A stretch of DNA of 64,000 nucleotides, taken from Candidatus Peribacteria bacterium. GTDB lineage: Bacteria; Patescibacteriota; Gracilibacteria; UBA1369; LOWO2-01-FULL-3. The position numbers were made by a program, and so were the translations under genes. The DNA is taken from assembly GCA_943358175.1 (NCBI GenBank), contig CALRGV010000004.1, positions 1 to 64,000 of the forward strand. Direction: 5' to 3'. This document shows, one piece after another, positions 45,156-52,357 of the stretch. Positions within the stretch are counted from its first letter, which is position 1, and each line of letters starts with the position of its first letter. The notes beneath the pieces are model-generated. The model made no database searches. It saw only the letters and a program-made list of their open reading frames with translations, and was not told where the DNA came from.

Positions 45156-46526
45156 TTATTTTAGAAACAGTTGAATGATGGTGGATGCGTGATAAATCGC
45201 AAAGGTGGCGGCTTCAGCTGAGTCGCCGGAAGCGGAAAAAAGCGCAAGAAATGTGCCTCCCCCTACTCCGACACCGGCCAATTTTGCCAATTTGCCGGCC
45301 AAAGAGCCTTTGTCTTGGCTTCCCCTGCGTTGACGAGAGGACTGCTCACTACGAGAGGATTGGTTGTTGCCTTGGGCCGGTTGGTCCGGTTGGGCTGTCT
45401 GGGTAGGCGTAGCTTGTCTATTTCTGGTCGATTGTTTTGGATCATTAATTCTTTGTATGGTTGAATTTTTGCTAGTAGGCTGACGTAAGATTTCTCCGTT
45501 TTTTCCGGAACGTCTTTGCACTCTTTTAGCGCTGCGTGGAGCGGTGGTCGATGCTGATGTAAGTCTAGTCTGTGGCAATGATATTCTACCCGAAGTTTCC
45601 CCAAGGGATGCTTCGGCTTCGCTATCACCGGTGAAACTTTGGGTGGAAGATGCGGGATGGGAACTTGCGTGAATTCGAGATGTATCCGGAATTCGAGAAA
45701 TATTAGGTATCTGAATTTTTCCCGGAATTGTGATTGGGGCCGGAGCTGGCTCCGGAATTACCGAATTCAGCTTTTGAGTTTCTGATTGAGGTAGCTTATC
45801 TTTCGGTTCTTCGGCTGGGATTTCTACTGATTTCTCGGCAGATTTTTCGGTCGCTTCTCTAGAAATTTCCTTCTTAGTTTCTGTTTCAGACTTAGAGTCT
45901 ATTTTTAAATTGGTGGCATCAGAAGCAAGTTTAGCTTCAGTTGAATTGGTTTCACGAGTTTCGCCATCAGTTTTCGGTTCAATTTTCTGAGTTGGTGCCG
46001 GGGTGGAATTGACGGGCGTGGATTTTGCCGGAGTCGGAGTCGGAGTTGCAATCGTAGCCGTGGTTGGAGTCGGAGTTGTAACAGTAGCAGTAGCAGCCTG
46101 AAGCGGCGCAAGTGAAAGCGCCCCCAACATTGCCTTGTCATAGTTCACGACAGTCAATCCTTCGTCGTCCATTATTATGTCCAATTTATTAATCTCATTG
46201 GCCAGCTTCAGTAAAATATTATTTTGAACTGTTTCCTTCTGTAAAATTGGTAGTCCTTTTACCATGGCAATCAGATCTTTGTTTCCTTCTTTATCTTCTC
46301 TTTCCAAAAAATTAATGAATTTGTCTTTGTTGATAGCATAGTAAGCAAGTTCCGCTCTGTTTTCATTGTTTTTGTTTTCACCATCAATCCAATCGGCAAA
46401 AAGCTTGAAGCCTCTGTGATCGCTTCCCGCTCCACCAAAAAGCCCTTCTTTACCAAAAAGCTCACCGTTGATATCGGTTTTTACTATTTCGTATAGTCCT
46501 CTATATTTTTCGAGATTTTCAGCCAT
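45156..46526 (-). CDS. Low-complexity protein with C-terminal membrane segment, VirB6-like operon
   Basis: A 456-residue protein. Residues 1-140 look folded (YRGLYEIVKTDINGELFGKE, then KFINFLEREDKEGN). They are followed by roughly 250 residues rich in Thr, Pro, Ser and Lys/Glu that are probably disordered. The C-terminal segment VGVGGGTFLALFSASG with a last hydrophobic helix (TFAIYHASTIIQLFLK) suggests a tail anchor. No family is recognised. The stop lies 1 nt before the next ATG, so it is tightly coupled to the VirB6-like gene. An extended linker from a membrane complex into the cytoplasm is the simplest reading. Confidence 0.6.
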   Translation of the reverse strand: MAENLEKYRGLYEIVKTDINGELFGKEGLFGGAGSDHRGFKLFADWIDGENKNNENRAELAYYAINKDKFINFLEREDKEGNKDLIAMVKGLPILQKETVQNNILLKLANEINKLDIIMDDEGLTVVNYDKAMLGALSLAPLQAATATVTTPTPTTATIATPTPTPAKSTPVNSTPAPTQKIEPKTDGETRETNSTEAKLASDATNLKIDSKSETETKKEISREATEKSAEKSVEIPAEEPKDKLPQSETQKLNSVIPEPAPAPITIPGKIQIPNISRIPDTSRIHASSHPASSTQSFTGDSEAEASLGETSGRISLPQTRLTSASTTAPRSAKRVQRRSGKNGEILRQPTSKNSTIQRINDPKQSTRNRQATPTQTAQPDQPAQGNNQSSRSEQSSRQRRGSQDKGSLAGKLAKLAGVGVGGGTFLALFSASGDSAEAATFAIYHASTIIQLFLK

Positions 46527-46527
46527 T

Positions 46528-48045
46528 TTATTTTGGTTCCTTTAAATGTTTTTCATATTCATCCTTGGCGTTTTTGCCGCCAATGTTCAAAGTGTCAAAA
46601 ATTTTAGCAAAACTCATAATCTCTTCCGGCTTTATTTTGTCGAAAGCCAGTTTGAGAGCTGCATAATCGACATTATCATCATCACCCTTTCCAATTTTTT
46701 TCCTTTCTATCATTCCTTCCAAATATTTTCCGAACTGCGAAGGAATGATATTGCCTGCGGCTTTGTCGATGTCACCACCACCTATTTTGCTTTTATTGAT
46801 TGAAACAAAATCAAAAAACACTCTCGCGCCGGCAAAGTCCCCCGCTCTGAAAAAGCTATCCCACTTAGTCCATTTACCATTTCCTTTTTTCTCTTTTCTG
46901 AGCTTCACGGCAGCTTCTTCCTGATCCTTATTGCCATATAATAGTTGATCGAAAGTTTTTTTACTTTCAAAAACCGTTACGGCTGTCAATAGGCCGAGCG
47001 CGCCGAGAGATTGAGGATTGGTTACACGTTTTACCGCTTTGCCAAAACCTTGAAATTTGCCTCCCTGCCAAGCTCCGGTCATAAAATTACCGATGACGGT
47101 GGCACCGGCACCCAGTTTTACAAAAAGTAGGATGGCATTGCGTATAGTAATCATTTTGCCGGCGGCATTTTCCGTACCATATGGCGTGATACCCAATGCG
47201 GCAGCCTGTTTTTTGAAATCATTCTGAGCCGCCCAATTTATTTGCTGATCTTTGACGTCCTGTTCGGTGTATTTCTTCGTCGGATTCAATTCCTTCATTT
47301 CCTCTCCGCTGAATACACCCATGGCGTTACCACGCTGCAAAAATTCTTCCACTTTGGCGGCTGGTTTTCCTTTGAGGTAGGCCTTGGTAATAGCAATTTT
47401 CGGATCTTTTTCCATAAAGGAAAGAATACTCCAGACGAAAGGCATGAGGTCGCTATTTGGCTTATCAAAGTCTGATTTTAGATATTTCAAAATTGTTTTT
47501 TCAGCTTTTGGCTGAGCACCCGCAGTGAGGGAAGAACTTTCGCCAGTATGTCCCAGTGAAAACAACATCGCGTCCACGAGATCGTCATATTTTCCATCTT
47601 TATTTAAAATTAATAAATCGGCAGCACGACTGGCTTTGCGATTTTGATCACTGACCATTCTGGAGACTGCCTCGGCATTGAGACCACCTTCGGAGGCCAT
47701 TTTTTTGATATAAAAGATTGCTGTATCTACAGCCGCTTTACGACGTTTTTCATGTTTAGTCATAATATCTTCACTCAGGAGTTTGTCCTTGGCATCCAGC
47801 ATATCTTGCCAAATTTCTTCTCCCAATTTTTTCAATGGTAGGGTTAAAACACTCAGTAAATTTGCCGCCTGATAATCAGCCATCGGTGTACGAATTTTTC
47901 TTGCTTCTGTGTCATAAGCAGCTTCGATCTCCTTCATTGATTTTTCTGTACGATCCTGCTGATCTAAAATCTGAACTTTGGTATCAGCATATTTCGGGTC
48001 GTTAACCTTTTTAAGAGGGTCCGGTTTTTCCGCTGGATTACTCAT
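46528..48045 (-). CDS. Protein of unknown function, VirB6-like operon
   Basis: A 505-residue, mostly helical protein that starts MSNPAEKPDPLKKVNDPKYA. It has no signal peptide. Two moderately hydrophobic stretches (ITIRNAILLFVKLGAGATVI near residue 300 and SLGALGLLTAVTVFE near 345) might be membrane-associated. Other segments are charged, including DNVDYAALKLAFDKIKPEEI. No domain is recognised. It is spaced by 1-2 nt from both neighbours, indicating translational coupling within the operon. Confidence 0.6.
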   Translation of the reverse strand: MSNPAEKPDPLKKVNDPKYADTKVQILDQQDRTEKSMKEIEAAYDTEARKIRTPMADYQAANLLSVLTLPLKKLGEEIWQDMLDAKDKLLSEDIMTKHEKRRKAAVDTAIFYIKKMASEGGLNAEAVSRMVSDQNRKASRAADLLILNKDGKYDDLVDAMLFSLGHTGESSSLTAGAQPKAEKTILKYLKSDFDKPNSDLMPFVWSILSFMEKDPKIAITKAYLKGKPAAKVEEFLQRGNAMGVFSGEEMKELNPTKKYTEQDVKDQQINWAAQNDFKKQAAALGITPYGTENAAGKMITIRNAILLFVKLGAGATVIGNFMTGAWQGGKFQGFGKAVKRVTNPQSLGALGLLTAVTVFESKKTFDQLLYGNKDQEEAAVKLRKEKKGNGKWTKWDSFFRAGDFAGARVFFDFVSINKSKIGGGDIDKAAGNIIPSQFGKYLEGMIERKKIGKGDDDNVDYAALKLAFDKIKPEEIMSFAKIFDTLNIGGKNAKDEYEKHLKEPK

Positions 48046-48047
48046 AT

Positions 48048-48602
48048 TTAAATCTTAAATAATTTTAAAAGTATATCGCTTAGTTTTTCTGTCTGACCTT
48101 CGAGTTCGGGAATTTTTGTCATCAAAAAGTCACGCACTTCCGCGGGAGACTGATTGCCAAGCTGAATTGTAATATCGTCAATTACCTTACCGTTTACACG
48201 AATATTCATGGTCTGCACGTATGGTGGATCGTATAAAATCCAAAAAGCCCTGATCTGGCTATAGGAATATTTGCGATAACCGACTCGAATTCCAATATCG
48301 GAAATTTTGATCTCCACCGCACGTGGATGCTCCAAATGGACCAGGCTATAAGTGACGGCCAAAGCCGCTACGGCAAGAGAAAAAGTCCAGGCGTCATAAT
48401 AAATTCCGCCAACGATGGCTAAGAGAATTACTATTCCCATTACTACTTTCCAGATCGTTCCGCGCTGATGATAAACGGCTTCGTAAGCAATCCAGGAAAT
48501 ATGAGCTTCGTCATAAGCGGAAGGAGTATTCCTGATCTGCTCGAGCTGACGGGCTCTTTTCAATCTGTGCTCCTGATATTTTGTTTTTATTTTGTGAAGC
48601 AT
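48048..48602 (-). CDS. Two-helix membrane protein with PH-like domain, first gene of the VirB6-like operon
   Basis: A 184-residue protein. A basic N-terminus (MLHKIKTKYQEHRLKRARQL) precedes two adjacent hydrophobic segments (about residues 53-92: VVMGIVILLAIVGGIYYDAW and FSLAVAALAVTYSLV). A C-terminal beta-rich domain follows (RAVEIKISDIGIRVGYRKYS, then IRAFWILYD) that resembles bacterial PH-like domains. Proteins of this shape are common at the head of CPR secretion-like operons, as far as I recall. The leader contains the GC-rich repeat, and an extended -10 lies at 48706-48714. Confidence 0.6.
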   Translation of the reverse strand: MLHKIKTKYQEHRLKRARQLEQIRNTPSAYDEAHISWIAYEAVYHQRGTIWKVVMGIVILLAIVGGIYYDAWTFSLAVAALAVTYSLVHLEHPRAVEIKISDIGIRVGYRKYSYSQIRAFWILYDPPYVQTMNIRVNGKVIDDITIQLGNQSPAEVRDFLMTKIPELEGQTEKLSDILLKLFKI

Positions 48603-48617
48603 TGGGTGGGACTTATT

Positions 48618-48700
48618 TTATAAGCTTGCTGCGCTCAACAGTGGCAAAGCCACATGTTTCGCTTGCTGCGCGCTCGGACCGTGTCCTCGCTTTTTGTATC
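48618..48700. repeat. GC-rich REP-like intergenic element, copy B
   Basis: It contains TTATAAGCTTG, the hairpin TGGC-AAA-GCCA, CTGCGCGCTCG and GTGTCCTCGC. It matches in order the element in the PrsW leader (31885-31995) and partly the block at 945-968. It lies inside the predicted leader of the VirB6-like operon. Confidence 0.6.
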
Positions 48701-48705
48701 TAGTA

Positions 48706-48714
48706 ACTATAGCA
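48706..48714 (-). promoter_or_regulatory. Extended -10 promoter of the VirB6-like operon
   Basis: Minus strand TGCTATAGT (48714-48706) fits TG-N-TATAAT. No good -35 is seen because the rpsR terminator occupies that position. The leader would be about 95 nt and includes the GC-rich repeat. Confidence 0.45.
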
Positions 48715-48715
48715 T

Positions 48716-48741
48716 AAAAAGACCCTCTTTTGAAGGGTCTT
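48716..48741 (-). terminator. Terminator after rpsR
   Basis: AAGACCCT and AGGGTCTT form an eight-pair stem. On the minus strand a TTTTT run follows. It lies about 35 nt past the rpsR stop and ends the rpsF-ssb-rpsR operon, with no rplI behind it. Confidence 0.8.
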
Positions 48742-48776
48742 GGTACAAATCGATGGACAAACTCTTGAAAGATTTT

Positions 48777-48989
48777 CTACTTCGTATGTGGGACTAGGGC
48801 CATGAAACGAGCGTTTTTGATAGCCTGAGCTATTCTTTTTTGGTGTTTCATGCAATTTCCGTTGTAGTATCTTGGAACAATTTTGAAGTACTGAGTGGTG
48901 TATTTGCGCAAAATTGTAAGATTTTTGTAATCAATTTCATTCATCTGATCAATACAGCATTGGCATTTTCTTCCTTTATAACTTGGCAT
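48777..48989 (-). CDS. rpsR: Ribosomal protein bS18
   Basis: The 70-residue protein has the bS18 pattern: a Cys-bearing N-terminus (GRKCQCCIDQ), then IDYKNLTILRKYTTQYFKIV and the RYYNGNCMKHQKRIAQAIK block, close to the usual 70-80 residues. It pairs with bS6 in the platform of the 30S subunit. It is the last gene of the rpsF-ssb-rpsR operon. The terminator follows immediately, and rplI (bL9), which often comes next in bacteria, is absent here, a trait reported for parts of the CPR. Confidence 0.95.
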   Translation of the reverse strand: MPSYKGRKCQCCIDQMNEIDYKNLTILRKYTTQYFKIVPRYYNGNCMKHQKRIAQAIKNARFMALVPHTK

Positions 48990-49027
48990 AAATTTTCAAT
49001 TATTAATTATTAATTATCAATGTACAA

Positions 49028-49468
49028 TTAGAACATATTCTCACCTGTACTGGCCTCACCTTCATCCGGGTAGGAGTCGATACCTGCAGCATTCGGTTCG
49101 GATTGAGGAGTGGCTTCCGGTGTGTGGTCATCACCGCTACGTTTTTCCAGCATAATCATATCTTGTAGAACAATTTCTGTGCGGAATCGTTTTTCACCAT
49201 TATCACCTTCCCAACTTCTGGTTTTCAAATAACCTTCCAGGTAAACCAATTTACCTTTTCTGAGATACTGATGGCAAATTTCGGCCAAACGAGCCCAAGC
49301 CACCACTTCATGAAATTCCGTAGACTTCTTTTTCTCCTGAGCGGTTGTCACCCACTCTCTGTTTGTGGCGATGCCAAATGTAGCAACAGCCTGACCACTT
49401 TGAGTTTGTTTCAATTCAGGATCGCGAGTCAAATTGCCGATAATAATTACTTTATTTACTGATCTCAT
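49028..49468 (-). CDS. ssb: Single-stranded DNA-binding protein
   Basis: A 146-residue SSB. The OB fold covers about residues 3-108, with NKVIIIGNLTRDPELKQTQS, ATFGIATN, HEVVAWARLAEICHQYLRKG and VYLEGYLKTRSW. An acidic flexible tail ends in GENMF. The final Phe keeps the partner-binding tip, but it lacks the usual DDIPF form. It binds single-stranded DNA as a tetramer in replication and repair. It lies 10 nt after rpsF; a TATAAT box directly before the start may add internal transcription. Confidence 0.95.
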   Translation of the reverse strand: MRSVNKVIIIGNLTRDPELKQTQSGQAVATFGIATNREWVTTAQEKKKSTEFHEVVAWARLAEICHQYLRKGKLVYLEGYLKTRSWEGDNGEKRFRTEIVLQDMIMLEKRSGDDHTPEATPQSEPNAAGIDSYPDEGEASTGENMF

Positions 49469-49478
49469 AGTTTGGGAA

Positions 49479-50120
49479 TTATAGGGTTATATCCGGATCG
49501 TCGATAATACTTTTCAATTTAGCATCAACTTCTTCGAGGTTGATCTTTGAAGGAGCCGCTTTCTCAACTTTTTTTATCTTTTTCTCAACCGCTTCTACTT
49601 TTGGGGCCTCTGCTTTAGCGCCTCGCGGCGTGCTCTGCTGAGCATCTACTTTTTTTGGAGCAGGCGCGGGAACTGGAGCAGGTGCAGGACTCTTTGCCTC
49701 AGGTTTTGCCATTCTTGGCTTAGGACCGGATTGAGTTTTCTTGGCTTCCTTTTCTTTCTTGGCTTCTTCTTTGGCAACTTTTGCTTTTTCTTCCTCGTCC
49801 TGATATTCAGCAAAAGTTCTGAAAAGATATTTTTCAGGTGTTTTCACAATAAGAGAACGAATCACAATAGGATTGAGAACCAAACTTCTCTGCATTTCCG
49901 CTATTTTGGCAGCATCAATTGAAAAGCTCAGGACATAATAAAATCCCTGATCCTGTTTTTTGATGCGGAAAGATAGATCTCGGATACCCCAAGTATCTTC
50001 CTGTATTACAGCTCCCCCACTGGAGGAAATGTGTTTTCTGAGCTCATCGAGCTCCTTATTAATGGAGGCCTCTCCAATGTCGTGGAGGAAAATCACCATT
50101 AATTCATAATTCTGTACCAT
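49479..50120 (-). CDS. rpsF: Ribosomal protein bS6 with long Lys/Ala/Pro tail
   Basis: Residues 1-105 are a standard bS6: MVQNYELMVIFLHD, WGIRDLSFRIKKQDQGFYYV, LNPIVIRSLIVKT. The protein then runs to 213 residues, about twice the normal length. The extension is Lys/Glu-rich (EEKAKVAKEEAKKEKEAKKT), then Pro/Ala/Lys-rich (PAPAPVPAPAPKKV), ending with a short structured segment NLEEVDAKLKSIIDDPDITL. The tail could contact rRNA or other ribosomal parts in a ribosome missing some proteins; this is inference. It leads the rpsF-ssb-rpsR operon and is preceded by two hairpins. Confidence 0.95.
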   Translation of the reverse strand: MVQNYELMVIFLHDIGEASINKELDELRKHISSSGGAVIQEDTWGIRDLSFRIKKQDQGFYYVLSFSIDAAKIAEMQRSLVLNPIVIRSLIVKTPEKYLFRTFAEYQDEEEKAKVAKEEAKKEKEAKKTQSGPKPRMAKPEAKSPAPAPVPAPAPKKVDAQQSTPRGAKAEAPKVEAVEKKIKKVEKAAPSKINLEEVDAKLKSIIDDPDITL

Positions 50121-50136
50121 AATTTTCTTTGGATTA

Positions 50137-50194
50137 AGATCTAAAAGTGGAGCGTAACGCTCCTGGATCTAAGCTCTGTTTAAAGCAACAGAGC
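50137..50194 (-). promoter_or_regulatory. Two-hairpin leader of the rpsF operon
   Basis: On the minus strand, GCTCTGTT/AACAGAGC (50194-50173) forms a perfect 8-bp hairpin. It is followed by AGATC...GATCT enclosing GGAGCG-TTA-CGCTCC (50170-50137), which ends 16 nt before the rpsF start. Many bacteria autoregulate rpsF by an S6:S18-binding leader. The known CCG-bulge signature is not clearly present here, so this is a candidate by position. A TTGACC box at 50266-50271 may be the -35. Confidence 0.45.
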
Positions 50195-50405
50195 AGAAAT
50201 TGCAGACGGACATTAACAAAGAGGTCCTTTTTTTGCAATAGATAAAGACAATGTTTTGGTTAAAAGGTCAAGTTCTTATTTTTTTTGCATACTGATAGGC
50301 GTGGATTAACCAATGCTGATTTCTTGGCTTACAAAAGCTATCTTTCGTTATCACTCTTGACTTAAATACTTTATTTTGGCAATATGAATCACGATTTGTC
50401 AATGT

Positions 50406-51689
50406 ATGGGGCTTGATAGAGCCACCTGTTTCGAGAGATACTTAAGAGAGTTAGTGGCTAAAAATAATCTTATGGAGACACTAGAACAGACATTACAGGT
50501 AAATGAATTTGCGCGTAAATGTAGACACTTAAAGAACTTCTCCAGAGGAGGTCTGGTAAGAATGAATATTGGTTATTTGTTTTCCAGTGCTTGGAATTCA
50601 ACCAAGAGGCTCGTAAACAATCCTCTTTTTGCTGTTGCGGTAAAAACATTTGGAGTGGCAAAAGAGGCGTGCACAAGCGCTTTACCGGCTTCACCACAGA
50701 GGAGATTATTGGCTCAATCAATTTTTATTGCCGGTACAGCTTTAATTGTTACTTCTCTCAGTTCCGGCGCTACTTTCACACCTGCTGAGATGAGTTATTC
50801 CAGCGATTATCTTTCCGCTTACACTTTGCCGGGTGATGTATTGGTTAGTGACGACTCAGGTTACCTTGTAAAGGTGAATCCACCTACCGATGAATCAAAC
50901 AGAATTGGCTTAACCGATTATGCCGTACACACGGTTCAGGGTGGAGAAACGATGTCGGCTATCGCGAAAAAATATAGTGTGAAGGTGGAAACAGTAATGT
51001 GGGAAAACAATATAGTTAATTCAAACACTTTGAGGACCGGCCAAAAACTTCTGATACCACCTGTTGATGGAGTGAGCTATAAAGTGGCCAATGGTGAAAA
51101 TATTGAAAAAATTGCAAAAAAATATAGCATTTCAGCAGATTCAATCATCGCGCAGAATGGATTAGATAAAAATTTAGTATACAAGGGACAGGAGTTGTTC
51201 TTGCCTGGTGCTAAGCCTATTCAGACTCCAAACCTGGTAATCGGGCGTAATCCTGTGGCTAGCAGGAGTTACAGAAGTACTGTCAGCGCCACTTCTTCCA
51301 CAGCTACTCCGGATATTGGTAAGATGTTTATTTTCCCTACTCTTGGTTCTACCACTCAAGGATTCCGTTCCGGACATTACGCTTTGGATATCGGTAATCG
51401 TGCGATGCCTCCTATTTGGGCTGCTTCGGGTGGTACAGTGGTTAAGGCTTCCTCAGGCACTTGGGGTGGTGGCTACGGTACTCACGTGATTGTTGACCAT
51501 GGAAACGGCGTGAAGTCTCTTTATGCACATATGGATTCCCTGAATGTCTCTGAAGGTCAGTGGATAAACCAGGGTGACGTAATCGGCGTGATGGGTAACA
51601 CAGGGCGTGTATACGGTGCTACTGGTATCCATTTGCACTGGGAAGTTATCGTCAACGGCGTGAAAGTAAATCCGAATAATTACTTCTAG
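50406..51689 (+). CDS. LysM-LysM-M23 peptidoglycan endopeptidase
   Basis: A 427-residue protein. One hydrophobic segment (about residues 103-122: LLAQSIFIAGTALIVTSLSS) anchors or exports it. Two LysM domains follow (about 178-219, VHTVQGGETMSAIAKKYSV; about 225-270, YKVANGENIEKIAKKYSIS). The C-terminal M23 peptidase has zinc motifs HYALDIG (H-x3-D) and HLHWEV (H-x-H), which look intact, so it should cut peptidoglycan cross-bridges. ATG 50406 is the first start. ATG 50562 (MNIGYLFSS) is an attractive alternative because AGGAGGT lies 9 nt upstream, one of the few strong Shine-Dalgarno sites in the window. A possible promoter starts at TTGACT 50357. A three-stem RNA element begins at its stop. 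Confidence 0.9.
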   Translation: MGLDRATCFERYLRELVAKNNLMETLEQTLQVNEFARKCRHLKNFSRGGLVRMNIGYLFSSAWNSTKRLVNNPLFAVAVKTFGVAKEACTSALPASPQRRLLAQSIFIAGTALIVTSLSSGATFTPAEMSYSSDYLSAYTLPGDVLVSDDSGYLVKVNPPTDESNRIGLTDYAVHTVQGGETMSAIAKKYSVKVETVMWENNIVNSNTLRTGQKLLIPPVDGVSYKVANGENIEKIAKKYSISADSIIAQNGLDKNLVYKGQELFLPGAKPIQTPNLVIGRNPVASRSYRSTVSATSSTATPDIGKMFIFPTLGSTTQGFRSGHYALDIGNRAMPPIWAASGGTVVKASSGTWGGGYGTHVIVDHGNGVKSLYAHMDSLNVSEGQWINQGDVIGVMGNTGRVYGATGIHLHWEVIVNGVKVNPNNYF

Positions 51690-51833
51690 AGTGATTAATT
51701 AAGCTCGTCTACTTCGTTGCCGGTAAACTCCGGTCGAAGTTTTACCGACGCCTCGTAGCTGGCATAAATGTGACACTCTACATTTATACTATCTACTTTG
51801 TTGACAATCTTGCCGAGCTCACTTAATCACTCT
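51688..51833 (+). ncRNA. Candidate structured RNA with three stems
   Basis: The outer stem pairs 51688-51707 with 51814-51833 (18 of 20 positions). Inside are hairpin 1, CGGTAAA/TTTACCG (51721-51747), and hairpin 2, ATAAATGT/ACATTTAT (51764-51787). The layout is a compact cloverleaf of 146 nt without coding potential. It starts at the stop codon of the M23 gene and ends 52 nt before yidD. It could be a processed small RNA, a 3' UTR element or a yidD leader. No known family is recognised and no T run follows. Confidence 0.5.
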
Positions 51834-51885
51834 ACTGCAAAGGTATACGCATGGAGTCCGGATTTGTAACAAGAAAATTTTGATC

Positions 51886-52158
51886 ATGAAATCTCTTAAA
51901 TATATAGCATCTTGCATCTGGCATTTACCGCGACGTGTAGCGGTTTTTTTTGTGACGGTATATCAGAAAACTTTGTCACCGGACCATGGCTGGCTGAAAA
52001 AGTTTTACCCATATGGATACTGTAAATTCACTCCTTCCTGTTCGGAATATGCGAAGTTGAGTATTAAAAAGTATGGGGTGCTGCGGGGTGGCCTGAAGTC
52101 CGTGTGGCGAATCTGCAGGTGCAATCCATGGAGTAATGGTGGCGAGGACGGGGTGTGA
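51886..52158 (+). CDS. yidD: YidD, membrane protein insertion efficiency factor
   Basis: ATG 51886 (MKSLKYIASCIWHLPRR) is chosen over TTG 51880. The 90-residue protein has the YidD block: YQKTLSPDHGWLKKFYPYGY, CKFTPSCSEYAKLSIKKYG, GGLKSVWRICRCNPW. YidD assists YidC-dependent insertion of inner-membrane proteins. Here it is not next to rnpA, rpmH or yidC, its usual neighbours, but follows the M23 peptidase and the structured RNA. Confidence 0.93.
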   Translation: MKSLKYIASCIWHLPRRVAVFFVTVYQKTLSPDHGWLKKFYPYGYCKFTPSCSEYAKLSIKKYGVLRGGLKSVWRICRCNPWSNGGEDGV

Positions 52159-52265
52159 TTGCCAATCGCTTGCGTCGTCACTCGAGGGCAGGCACGCTCT
52201 AGCGCCTAACCGGTACTTTCCTAGTAAATTCTTGGCTCAATCAAGCCGTAATCCCTCACCACGAA

Positions 52266-52357
52266 CCACCGCGTGCGCGATCTCACGCCGCCATCACGCC
52301 CTCACCCACCGCTTTTTCACCTCATGACATCTCACATCCACCGCGTGCGCGATCTCA
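52266..52357. repeat. 20-bp direct repeat at the end of the HNH gene
   Basis: CCACCGCGTGCGCGATCTCA occurs at 52266-52285 and 52338-52357. The second copy lies in the HNH coding sequence (EIAHAV); the first lies past its stop, in an otherwise gene-free gap (52159-52293). Read on the minus strand, the extra copy again encodes EIAHAV, so a partial tandem duplication of the gene end has decayed after the stop. Confidence 0.7.
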
